Shown here: positions 46,879-56,953 of the stretch, piece after piece
How positions within the stretch are numbered: the first letter of the stretch is position 1
How the letters are laid out: the number at the start of each line of letters is the position of its first letter
Source: Zygnema cylindricum
Taxonomy: Eukaryota > Streptophyta > Zygnematophyceae > Zygnematales > Zygnemataceae
Direction: 5' to 3'
Length of the DNA: 64,000 nt
Assembly: GCA_037447655.1 (NCBI GenBank)
Contig: JBBHKE010003070.1
Location: forward strand, 1 to 64,000
Made by a program: the position numbers and the translations under genes
Notes under the pieces: generated by a model
What the model saw: only the letters and a program-made list of their open reading frames with translations
What the model was told of the DNA's origin: nothing
Databases searched by the model: none

Positions 46879-47322
46879 ATGATTGGAAAAGCTAGGATAG
46901 CAGAACTTGTAATGATTTTCACAACACTGCATAGTAGGAAGAATCCTTTTGATGAAGTTCTTTACAACAAACCTATAATAGGACAGTTAAGTAACGATAA
47001 CACGAGACACAATTTGATCAGATTTGAGTTATTAGTGAAAGGAAGACCACTAACAGTAAAGGTTGATTCAAGTGCTACACATAATATTTTTTCACATAAG
47101 TGTGTAGAGAAAAATACAATTCATATTGTCATAAGGGAAAAGCCTTTGCATGTTCAAGTGGCAAATGGTAATAAGTCCACATTAGACTTACAAACTGACA
47201 CAATAGAAGTTGATATTCAGGGTCATAAATTGAAATTTGTGTGTGAAATAATGAATTTGGGAAGCGAGGAACTAATTCTAGGAAAGCCTTGGTTAACTAA
47301 ACATAATCCTCAAATTAATTAG
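46879..47322 (+). pseudogene. Gypsy H aspartic protease
   Basis: An open 147-codon stretch with LVKGRPLTVKVDSSATHNIFSHK, in which the DSGAT active site has become DSSAT, then LHVQVANGNK and EELILGKPWLTKHNPQIN, the characteristic end of Gypsy proteases. Homologous in position to the gag-PR end of element I at 56,954-57,400. Confidence 0.88.
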
Positions 47323-47629
47323 GAAATTAACACCTTGAAAGTGGAGTTTAGAATGATTGGAAGGTTTTGCAAACATTACTTTCAAAAAAAATTCATGGGA
47401 ATCATATAAATAATGTAAAAAAACTGTGAATGGAAGGTTTGATTTTAGCTAAACAATTTAAAAAGCATTTAAAAGATAAAACAAATCATGCTTTCTTGTT
47501 ATTAGTAATTGAGGCAGTCACTGATGAAAAGGGGGAGAAAACACCAACATTGATGTCATTCCTAAATCAAATACCAAGAAAAAAAATTAAAAACTAAAAT
47601 CTGATTTTGTATCTAACATTAATACATCT

Positions 47630-47888
47630 GATGCTACTGTTAAAGATTTCATTTTTGAATTTCGAGATGTTTTCCCGAGTAATTTACCTTAGGAAGGCCA
47701 CCTTCTCGAGATGTGGAACATGTTATTAATCTTGAATCTGGATGTAATCCTCTTGTCGCAAGAATTTATAAGCACAATTTTTTTGAGCAAGGGGAGTTAA
47801 AAAAACAGATCAAGGAGCTTCTAGATAAAAAACATATTCAGCCCAACAATTCACCGTACAAGCACAAATTCTCTTCGTGAAAAAAAAG
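47630..47888 (+). pseudogene. Gypsy H reverse transcriptase, N-terminal piece
   Basis: FEFRDVFPSNLP, DVEHVINLESGCNPL, ELKKQIKELLDKKHIQPN and NSPYKHKF are the first conserved blocks of Gypsy RT. The sequence stops a few codons later, at the edge of Copia G. Confidence 0.85.
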
Positions 47889-48902
47889 TATTGTTCTACA
47901 ACCACCGCTACAGCAGAAGGACATGCAGTAGTAGTGGAAGTAGACATGGAAAACAACAAAAGCTATCAAGCACCTACTCATCACCCAACTTTAAGCTTAC
48001 ACAAAATATGACTCAGAAGGTTAACATGCCTCAAATTTGCCACAATGGAACACAATACAGTAAACTGACAATTCCCAAAATGCAACCCAAATGACCGAGT
48101 AAACCATTAGATATGATGTTTGGAAGTTTCCAAAAAACTGCCCTTAGAAAAGCATATTCCCAAAATTGGATACTCCAAAATTGGCTAAGTCCTAAGTTTT
48201 TTTCTCACAGTGTGTATCTACTAGTCTACACTAATTTGGGTAATTGTTATTGCGGTTTTATCTTGACTAACGACAAAGTATCCTACGTGTACGTTACTGT
48301 ATTGTTAGTACCACAAAAACCCTAATTACTACTTTCGAAAAACCTAATTAATGGAACACTATTTTTTATTACACTAAACTACAAAACAATGTTTATTCAG
48401 ATATTTGCAGATATCCAACCATACATAAAACGTTCCAAATGGTTAGTTAGCGGTAGTCGCTAAAGTCCAACCGATTGTGGTCGTGTAGTACGAAGCACCC
48501 GAGTGCTTCGTCACTTGTGGTCCCACGTGAATCACGCTTGTGGTCCCTCATGAATCATGCTTGTGGTCCCACGTGAATCGCGTCCGTTGGAACAAATTGA
48601 ATTGACAATGGTACAGTCGAACCGTACCATATATTTCCATAATACCCGGTTCACATCCCGTTCGTCCAATCCTACGAATCCAATCATCAACTACGTGACG
48701 CGTGTGGCTGACTGTCGACGCTACTTTGTAAAACCTGCATACGATTTCTTGCCGACGCTTGTCCTTGTAAAAGTACAATATACTTTGTTGTACTTTTGCT
48801 ACTATAACACTAATAAAGGTAAGTATTATAGAATATTACTTAGAAAATATTCGAAGTTATTTTAACCCTATCTACTAAAATAAAGATTTATAAATTATAA
48901 CA
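47889..48902 (-). repeat. 3' LTR of Copia G
   Basis: 1,014 bp. On the minus strand it reads TGTTATAATTTATAAATC...GTAGAACAATA. It has three GGGACCACAAG-type units and the hairpin CGAAGCACCCGAGTGCTTCG (about 48,490), whose stem equals that of B while the loop differs. The gag-start coding block is present in antisense near 47,890-47,950. Confidence 0.9.
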
Positions 48903-49510
48903 CTCCCCTAAATCTTTAGACTTAGTTACCCACTTAGTCCAATAGCATCTTTGCAAAACTGTAACTTAAGAGCGAAAAGGCTTTTGTTAACATGTCAGCC
49001 ACCATCTTCTCGTCCGGTAAATAACACAATTTAACGACTTTTGCAAGTACTTTTTCTCTAACAAAGTGAATTGTAACATCCATGTGTTTGCTCTTAAAGT
49101 GATGGCTTGGGTTAGAGGCAATTGCAATGGCTGCTTGGTTGTCACACCAGATAGCCTGAGGAACAGTTTGCATATACCCAAGTTCTTGTAAAACGGACTT
49201 GACCCATAGGAGCTCCTTGGGGGCGGAAGCCACTAACATATATTCTGACTCAATTGTGGATTGAGCTGTAACCTGTTGTAATTTGCTACTCCAGGAACAA
49301 GTTCCATCTCGAATCTTCAAAACAAAGCCAGTCCTAGATTTTCGGCTTGGCATGTCTCCATAGCTAGCATCGCTCCACGTCTGCATTTTCACCTTTCCTC
49401 CTCCGAGTACAAGCTTAACATTACAAGTACCTGCAAGATATCTCAGCACCCTTTTTGGTGCTTCCCAGTCTGCCTTTTTAGGATTCTGCAAACTTTTTAC
49501 TCAAGACTCC
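48903..49510 (-). pseudogene. Copia G RNase H
   Basis: An almost intact 185-codon frame: MQNPKKADWEAPKRVLRYL, TWSDASYGDMPSRKSRTGF, GTCSWSSKLQQVTAQST, IESEYMLVASAPKELLWVK, WCDNQAAIAIASN, VREKVLAKVVKLC and KMVADMLTKAF. Catalytic Asp and Glu positions are kept. This shows what the B copy looked like before its solo-LTR insertion. Confidence 0.93.
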
Positions 49511-50583
49511 CACAGGTGTGCAATATTACGTCTTGTACAGTTCATAAAATATATAAGACTTCCAACTAGGTGTCTATATGGCTTTGAAGCCATAAACTCC
49601 TCCTCCCTTAACTCTACACTCACACACTATAATGCTTGACTCTGAATCCATTCCTTCTAATTTGTGCCTGAATTCCATGGGCGTTATACATCTGTTTACA
49701 TCTTTTATTTTAAATCTTTCCAACATGTTACCTATTGCTTCTTTCTGAGTCAACATAATCAGCCTTTTGTTTCTGTCTCTTTCTACCTGTATTCCTAAAA
49801 TATACTTTGCCTCACCAAGGTCCTTAATCTCCAACCTAGACCTTAAAGTTGTTTTAATGCAATTTATTTCATCCATTGACTTACTTATTAATAATTAGTC
49901 ATCCACATATATAGCAATGTATAGTATCCCATCCTCTCCTTGTAAGACATATACAAAATGATCTGAGGTAATTCTCTTAAATCTCAGCCTAGTGAAAAAC
50001 TCATCTAACTTCAAATTCCACTGACGCGGGGCTTGTTTTAGCCCATACAAAGATTTCATCAATTTACACACTAATTTTCCTTTCCCTTTTCAACATATAT
50101 TTTAGGTTGTTTCATATAAATGGTTTCTTCTAACTCTCCATGGAAGAAGGCCGTTTTAACATCCATTTGATGTATTTCCATATTCTTTATAGCCGCTAGA
50201 CTTAGCAAAATTTTGACAGTGGGAAATCTGACAATTGGAGAAAAGATTTCCTCCAAGTCAATAACTTCTATTTGATAATACCCCTTGGCCACTAGTCTTG
50301 CATTATACCTCTTGATGGTGTTGTCCAGGTTCATGTTCACCTTGAATACCCATTAGCTGCTGATGGCTTTTCTACCGGGAGGAAGATCCACCTGTTCCCA
50401 TGTCTATGCCTCCATAACAGACTTCATTTCATCGTTTGCCGCCTCGATCCACTGATATCTCTCAGGATATGAGAAGGCCTCCTTGATTGTTAGAGGCTCC
50501 TCTGTAGCTGCAAAAAAAGCAAAATGAGAGCTTGCTTCCAGACGGTGCTTAGATGGCTTTCCCCCCGGAAATTCTGAGGTTGA
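49511..50583 (-). pseudogene. Copia G reverse transcriptase
   Basis: Segments in order: EAANDEMKSVMEA and the KPSKHRLEASSHF linker near 50,550, NMNLDNTIKRYNARLVAK, DVKTAFFHGELEETIYMKQ, SLYGLKQAPRQW, a YVDD region now ending in a stop (near 49,900), and GEAKYILGIQVERDRNKRL. Several stops. Homologous to B at 39,250-40,080. Confidence 0.9.
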
Positions 50584-50588
50584 GATCG
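50584..50588. repeat. TSD of Copia C, left copy (GATCG)
   Basis: Identical to 63406-63410. Confidence 0.93.
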
Positions 50589-51273
50589 TATTGAAAAGGA
50601 AGCTTTAGTAAGTCTTAGAAATTTGAGTATAGGACTTAGAATATTTTTGGAATACCAACTATTCAATATAAACCAAATTTAGTGTGGAATATTTGTAGTA
50701 TCTACACAAATAGTTAATCTTTAAGAAAAGTAGTGTGTAGGGATGTCAATGAATGTTGACGTGATAAGAATCACCCGGATTTTTAGGGTATAGATATTGT
50801 TAGTGGACAATTCCGGTCCAAACATTTAGATTTTTGTCTGTAGGTTGTCTAGTGAACCCTGTACATATGTTTTATATGTTTTCTATATATTTTGAGTATT
50901 AAGTTTAATTAGGATTGATCAATTTGATACAGAATGTACAATCTACACAGAGTTTAAGGAAATGAGAGCACTAAGTGCAGTTTAAGGTGTTTTGTGCTCT
51001 ATTGTCTTTGATTTGCTTGTAGGACATGTTTGTTTCCTTGAAAGACCTATTTCATTTGTAGTTACATATCTTACAGTATTGATCTAATCTGATATGTATT
51101 CCTCTTTGGGTTTGCTTCCGCTAACATGTCTGATAATGGCTCAGCTCCTGCTGGAAGTGCTCCTATTAGCCCTAGTGCTCCACCTGCTTCTGCAAGAATA
51201 TCCCAACTGGTGCAAGTGTGACTCCTAGTGGGAGTGGATCATAGCCGAGTCTAAATGCCCATGATCTTCAACA
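50589..51273 (+). repeat. 5' LTR of Copia C
   Basis: 685 bp, TATTGAAAAGG...CTTCAACA. The gag ATG is at 51126. In this copy a small deletion shifts the frame before the LTR end; the 3' LTR copy keeps it open. Confidence 0.95.
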
Positions 51274-51288
51274 GGTTACGGGCCCACC
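51274..51288 (+). other. Half-tRNA primer binding site of Copia C
   Basis: GGTTACGGGCCCACC, 14 of 15 bases identical to the complement of the plant initiator tRNA-Met anticodon region. It is the best match among the five elements and lies directly after the LTR-terminal CA. Confidence 0.85.
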
Positions 51289-51560
51289 GCCCAAATTGCC
51301 TATCTTTGATAGATCGGACTACTTGTACAGGGAAGATATGCTGAGCTCCTATTTCGAAGAGAGCGACTTCTCATCCATTGTGGATGGGACTGCTGATGAG
51401 ACTGCACCGGATTGGAGAAAGAAGAATCTCCCCTGCCTCAATGTCTTGAATTAATCTATGACAAAGGATTTGGTAATGTCTTACCTTGATATGAAAAAGG
51501 CTTCTCAAATATAGTTTAGTGTACATGTTATGTATGTTCAGCTTGATGTCACTGTTCAGA

Positions 51561-51565
51561 CTAAT
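51561..51565. repeat. TSD of Gypsy I, left copy (CTAAT)
   Basis: Identical to 58870-58874. Confidence 0.97.
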
Positions 51566-52059
51566 TGTAAAAGAGGTAACAACACCCCACAATACGTCAC
51601 AATGCACAGCGGAAAATACCAAGGATCTCCCCGTAGCAACAGCAAGAGCACACAGAACTCACAGACAAAGTTGGGCTTGGTTACTTGAAAGAGAGTACAA
51701 GGTTGCGCTAGCTGCGTAGGTATATTTCAGGTCTACTTCCAGTGCCTTATTCACTAGGTCTACCTGTCTATTTAAACTAGCTAAGTGCTGGTCAACTTAG
51801 TACTATACAGCTGTCCACGTGGACCTTCGCGGCCAATCCAAAATCTATCCAAACTTCCTTCTAGAACTATACAGTTCAATCTACACAATTGCGGCGTTGC
51901 TATGCTGCGCTGCTACGCCGCTAAGTTGCTATGCTGCTATGCTGCGCTGGTCTAGAATCGCAGCTGCGCTGCTTGGCATCGCAACAACGCTGCTCTGAAA
52001 TCGCAACTATAGCAGCCTAGCCCTAACTACTAAGTACCTAATTCTGTAACCCTGTTACA
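51566..52059 (-). repeat. 3' LTR of Gypsy I
   Basis: TGTAAAAGAGG...CCCTGTTACA, with inverted TGTAA/TTACA ends. It contains a GC-rich block with repeated TATGCTGCGCTG/GCTGCGCTGCT motifs (about 51,900-51,995). TTTAAATA on the coding strand near 51,768 is a possible TATA element. Confidence 0.95.
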
Positions 52060-53373
52060 ATGCCTTCCACTAAGGATTCAGCGTCCCGCTGAACTTTGAT
52101 GGAGTCAGGGAAACTGCAGTTGCCGGAGTATGTCGTATGTTTCTTCACGATACTCCTCGAACTCCTGGCGAAGAACGTCGAGTTGATGTTGGAGCTGTCA
52201 CATCGGGTCTCCAGTAACGCGATGTGACGATCTGTAGCTGCCAACCGCCGCCGAGTAATTCGTTCCCGAACCTGATTTTCCGCTTCCTCCATGGGTACTG
52301 CGGTTTGCTACCGAACGTCCGCAGGTGCAGGCTCCTTGGGTGCCGGAGTCCTGGGTTCTCCGGGTTCAGCCCCTGGGGTAGCTTCCTCTGGTTCCTCGTC
52401 CGCCGGTTCCCACCGAGGCACCTTTCGTAATTTGAAGGACACGTGTTTTCTTGCAGCTCGGCCTGCTGCAGAGCATTCCTTCGAGCCAGCTTGAGTACTC
52501 GCACTTCAAGGGTGACTTCCGCTGGAGAGATGATGTCGTGGAGGAGGAAATCCCACAGGTGATAATGGCGAAGTAACCCGGGAACATCAATTCTGTACCT
52601 GTAGTTTTCCTCTACCACCTCTACGAACGGTAAGGTGTGAGGATTCTGTGCACATAGCCTTTATGATTATTCCCCAGGTCCTTGGTCCGCATGAAATTCC
52701 ACGCTGGGTGTGACGGAACGTTGGTAGGGATGTGGATAGGATCTCCAGGCTTCCCTATACGCCATTCTTTGGGCCACTCTGAGGGGTCCCTATAAAACCT
52801 TTTGGCGAAGCTGAAGGCGAGGTCCGGATGCTGGGTGTCGACCGATAGTGGGAAGAGGTAGTCGGGAATTTCCTCTCCCTTTTCACTCTCCTCCTCCGAA
52901 TTTCTTCGGTTTTCGCGGAAGAGAAACACATCATCACCACTGGGGTATTGTTCCTCCGCCTTCCTCTCCGCGCTTTCAGACGACTGCTCGTCTGGAGTGC
53001 TCTCCTTGTTTGGGTCCCGCGTCACCTCCAGATCTAAGGCGCGCTCCTCAATTGGCGGAGGCGTTGGTTCGCGTTCCGGCTCCTCCGCCTCCGACAGCTC
53101 ATGATCTGCTTGAAGTTCCTGATCACCTTCCCGCGTTGGGGTGTATTCAGGGTCCTGTGAGTTCTCTGACCCCTCCCCTCCACTGGTCTCCGCCGGTCCT
53201 GCCTCGTAACTGACACTATCCTCCGGTTCCGGCTCCACTTCTACCTCTCTTCGCCTGCTTGCTTCCACCATGGCTTCCGCCGCCTTTAGCAATCTCTCGG
53301 GGGCGCTTGGGTCTCCTTGTCCCACCCGTACCAGTCTCCTCCTTTTCGAGGGTGGAAAGGACGACGACGCCAT
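52060..53373 (-). CDS. Extra ORF downstream of pol in Gypsy I, function unknown
   Basis: From an ATG at 53373 one frame stays open for 251 codons to 52621. The start MASSSFPPSKRRRLVRVGQG contains a basic KRRR stretch that could be a nuclear localisation signal. A long Glu/Pro/Ser-rich acidic region follows (EVEVEPEPEDS, EPEREPTPPPIEERA). Then comes a more structured part, HPDLAFSFAKRFYRDPSEW and PIHIPTNVPSHPAWNFMRT. After 52,621 a second frame continues sensibly (FVEVVEENYRYRIDVPGLL, HYHLWDFLLHDIISPAEV), then a Pro/Glu-rich frame and MEEAENQVRERITRRRLAAT, to the 3' LTR edge, suggesting one longer protein broken by frameshifts. I recognise no domain. Typical chromoviruses end soon after the chromodomain, so this is an added gene. 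It is not obviously an envelope: no signal peptide or membrane helix is seen. Confidence 0.55.
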
Positions 53374-53869
53374 AGACACTGCTGAACCAAACAATTCTGG
53401 TAGCTCCAAAAGCGGAGGTAAACTAATTGTGCGGAGAGAAGCCGTTTCTAAGCTGCCGAGACTGAGTTGGTTGTGAGGACGAATGATGGTTGTGTTCCCG
53501 GGGGTTGAGGGTTTCAATTTTGGGCTGTGCGCAGCGTCGCAGCGTGCGAGGGTATCGCAGTATCCAACATGTCTAAAACTGCGCTGCTGCGGCGGAACCG
53601 AGGGTTCGTCGTTACCTACATAGTGAAACACAATTGCGCCGTTGCGCTTTCCTGTCAGCGCAGTGGTGATACTGCGATCCTCTGACGTCATCATGACCAT
53701 GTTGCGCTGCGGTGGTTGCGCTGCTACAGCGCTGCAGTGTGGTAACATCGCCGCTGCGGTCCTTTGCCGCGTCCCCAATATTATTGCGATGGTTGCGCCA
53801 CTGCGATTCGCCCCTTTGTTGCGGCCGCTGCAATTGCCCCTCGGGTAAAGCTGAGTGTCCTCACTCTGC
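53374..53869 (-). other. GC-rich spacer after the Gypsy I chromodomain
   Basis: The pol frame stays open through it, but the translation (S/A/Q-rich, no pattern) does not look like protein. It is rich in GCGCTGC/GCTGCGG motifs like the GC block of the LTR of this element, suggesting a non-coding spacer or promoter region for the downstream ORF. Confidence 0.5.
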
Positions 53870-56520
53870 AGAAACCGGCGCAGCAACTCCGGGGAATGCA
53901 GATCCCCCTCGTCCACCCAAGAGTCGTCCTCAGCACCGTAACCCTTCCAACGCACCAAGTATTGCGTGGAGTTAGAATTCCGAGAGCGACGTGACTTAAG
54001 GATCTCTTCCACCTCATACTCGTCTGAGGTACCTTGAACGGGTTGTAGAGGAGTATGCCGTCGTCGGTTAGGGAACACCGAATCAGGATCACGGAATGGT
54101 TTAAGGAGGGAAACATGGAAAACATTGTGGATATGCCAGTCCGTCGGGATATCCAACCTGTAAGCGACGTTGCCCACACGGGACAGAATTGTGAACGGGC
54201 GCGTGAACTTTGGGGCTAACTTTTTAGAGAGGGCTCCCGGCAAGGAGAGGTTTGCCATATTAAGGCGAACCTTGTCCCCCACACAGAAGACTATTTCCTT
54301 CCGGTGAGCGTCCGCCTGCGACTTTTGGCGATCCTTTGCCAGTTGGAGCGCCTTTGCCGCCTTTTCCAGGTTGCCTTGCAACGTCTTGGCAAAGTCTAAA
54401 GCAGCCGGTGTTTCGCAGTCCGCTACCAATAAAGTGTGGGGAAGAGTGGGTTGTCGTCCATTGAGGGAGAAAGGCGTAGCATTTGTTGACGAGTGGACTG
54501 CACTGTTGTATGCTACTTCGATTGCCGTTAAATGGTCCACCCAATCCGTTTGGTGCACCGAGACATAAGCCCGCAATGCTTCCTCCAAAGTCCGATTCAC
54601 CCGTTCAGTTTGACCATCAGTTTGAGGGTGGTAGGCTGTGGACATGGCAAGCTGCGTTCCGCATAACGCAAATAGATTTTGCCAAAAGTGGCTCACGAAT
54701 TTTCGATCGCGGTCGCTGACGATCCTTTTTGGAAGACCGTGATGGCGGAATATTTCCCGAAAGAATAAGTCCGCAATATCTCGTGCAGTAGCCGTAGTGG
54801 TCGTGGGTAGAAAATGTGCCATTTTCGTTAGGTAATCCACGACGACGAAGATTGAGTCGTAGCCCTCCTTCGTCCGGGGAAGGGCCACGATAAAATCCAT
54901 CGAGATCGCCTCCCAAGGAACAGATGGTATTGGGAGGGGTTGTAACAGACCTTGTTGCCCTGAATCAGATTTGTTTCTATTACACGAGTCACACGTCCGG
55001 ACATATTCTGCAATGTCTCGAGTCATGTTTGGCCAGTAATACGCTTCAGCGACACGTGCGGTTGTTTTATCTCGTCCAAAATGTCCACTGAGCGGCTCGT
55101 CATGACTCATTTGAAGAATTGCGTGACGAAGTGCCGTATTTGTCGGCACATATAGCCGTGTTGTCTTACTCGGTCTATACCGCCACATATCATTGGCAGT
55201 TCGAACGAGTACTTTCCGTTTGACAAGTTCCTTTAGTGAACCATCATCGCCGTAGGCGGCCTTTATCCGACTTAACCACTGTTCGTCCACTTGCACCGTA
55301 CTGGTGACTGCGCTGAGCTTCTGATTTTGCGCTTCGGTCAACGCTGCGCTTTTCTCTTTCACAGAGTCTCCGTTCCTCTGCTGCGGTGCTTGCGGTTGTT
55401 GCTCCGCTGCCGGCGCAGCGACGTCAGGTCTTCTTGACAGCGCATCCGCCGGGTTCGTTTTGCCCGGCTTATATTCAATAACAAGTTCCGGACCGAAGGT
55501 TTGCAGGAACGTCATCCAGCGCACTTGTTTCTTGGACAACTTCGGCTGGGTTTGGAGATATTGTAAGGCGTGGTGATCCGTGATAACCGTGATCCGTTTT
55601 CCCTGAACGTAACACTTCCAAACCTCCAGCGCATTGATAATAGCTATTGTTTCCTTCTCATGGGTAGCCCAGTTCAACTCTGCTGCCTTTAGTTTGCGAC
55701 TGTCGTAGGCGATGGGTTGAAGGCCTTTTCCTTGATCCTGCATAAGGATCGCTCCAATAGCCATATCGCTAGCGTCAGTAATTACCGTCCAAGGTAAATC
55801 CGGATCGGGAACAGCTAACACAGGGGCGGTAACCAACCGCTCCTTTAGCGTGTTAAAGGCTGTTTCTTGCGCCGCTTTCCAATCATAGGGCGCATCATTC
55901 TTGAGCAATTCCGTGAGCGGTGCAGCGATTTTTGCGAAACCTTCGACAAAACGTCGATAATAGGAGCATAGTCCGAGAAAGCTTCGTAACTCCGTAATAT
56001 TCGCCGGCTGCGGCCACTCCTTTACTGCTCTAGTCTTGTTGGGATCCACTGCGATCCCGTCCCGGCTCACCACATGGCCTAGAAAGTCAATTTTCTCCTT
56101 AAAGAAGTCACATTTACTTCTTTTTGCGTATAACTTATGCTCCCGAAGGACTTGGAGGACCGTCCGTAAGTGCTTCACATGCTCCTCCTGCGTTCGGCTA
56201 TACACCAATATGTCATCTAAGAAGACGATCACGAATGCGTCCAGATATTGTCGAAAGATGGAATTCATTAAATGCATAAAGGTCGCCGGTGCGTTAGTCA
56301 ACCCGAACGGCATTACCCGAAACTGGAAATGACCGTATCGAGTTCTGAACGCCGTCTTTTCCACATCCTCCTCGGCAATTCTGATCTGGTGGTAGCCGCT
56401 CCGCAAGTCATTTTCGAAAAATATTTGGCACCTCGAAGTCGATCCAACAATTCGTCTATCCTCGGTAGGGGGTACGCATTCTTCACCGTTAACTTGTTCA
56501 GCGCTCGGTAATCTATACAC
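53870..56520 (-). pseudogene. Gypsy I pol: RT, RNase H, integrase, chromodomain
   Basis: Open frame of nearly 900 codons. RT continues with NDLRSGYHQIRI, FRVMPFGLTNAPATFM and the catalytic FLDDILVYS. RNase H has TVITDASDMAIGA, HEKETIAI and TDHHALQYL. Integrase has the HHCC finger (HDEPLSGHFGRDKT...CDSCNRNK) and catalytic blocks ISMDFIVALP, VSDRDRKFVS and TDGQTERVNRTLEE. A chromodomain at about residues 828-880 (YEVEEILKSRR, QYLVRWKGYG, DSWVDEGDL) may direct integration to marked chromatin, as known for chromoviruses. The frame is offset from the upstream RT part by a one-base deletion near 56,410, so it cannot be made as one Gag-Pol without frameshifting. Confidence 0.95.
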
Positions 56521-56953
56521 ATACGGAACCCTCCATCTTTCTTGTTCACAAAGAGAACAGGGGCTCCATACGGTGACTTGCTTGGTTCGATTGCTCCGGC
56601 TTCGACCAACTCCGCGAGTTGCTTTTTCAATTCGTCCAACTCGGTGTAGCTCATCTTGTACATCCGATTAGCCGGAGGTACCGCTCCAGGAACAAGCTCT
56701 ATTTTATGATCCACTTCGCGCTTCGGAGGTAATCCTTCGGGGAGCTTCGGGGGAAATACATCTGCGTACTCCTCGAGAAGTTTTGACACGACTTCCGGGG
56801 CCTCTTCGGAAGTCTTTCCAATGTCGTCACTTTCTTTGGAGTCGAAGTCGGGGTCCTTCTTTTCCATTCTTCCGGGATCTCTTCCTTCGCCTCCTCCATT
56901 GGCTGGACGACCGCCATATAAATCGTTTCCCCTTTCTTGAGTGCCCTCTTAAG
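56313..56953 (-). pseudogene. Gypsy I pol, N-terminal RT part
   Basis: Reads DVFPPKLPEGLPPKREVDH, IELVPGAVPPANRMYKMS, ELKKQLAELVEAGAIEPS, SPYGAPVLFVNKKDGGFRM and CIDYRALNKLTVKNAYPLP, the first RT blocks. It is separated from the gag-protease frame by a TAG at 56954 and a frame change near 56,870. The segment after the TAG (LKRALKKGETIYMAVVQP) is the normal continuation, showing the stop is a mutation or a readthrough site. Confidence 0.9.

Larger units (their letters stand above)
43860..47888 (+). mobile_element. Gypsy LTR retrotransposon H, left part, cut by Copia G
   Basis: A decayed plus-strand Gypsy element: LTR (left edge uncertain, about 43,860) to 44,919, primer site at 44922, gag, protease, start of reverse transcriptase. 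It is interrupted at 47,888 by G, inside the RT motif usually ending FVKKKDG. The rest must lie to the right of G, beyond the window. Many stops show age; it is the oldest layer of the right-hand stack. Confidence 0.8.
51126..51565 (+). pseudogene. Copia C gag, N-terminal part starting in the LTR
   Basis: Starts MSDNGSAPAGSAPISPSAPP inside the LTR, is frameshifted around 51,200, then reads NAHDLQQVTGPPPKLPIFDR across the LTR end and primer site (LTR-terminal CA plus GGTTACGGGCCCACC). The Gag core follows: YLYREDMLSSYFEESDFSS, DETAPDWRKKN. It breaks off at Gypsy I (51566) and resumes at 58,875. Confidence 0.88.

Noticed and set aside
52621-56520. A single 1,299-residue polyprotein
   Set aside because: The chromodomain ends near residue 880 and the following 170 residues have no protein character. 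The last 251 residues start with their own ATG. I treat it as pol, spacer and a separate ORF.
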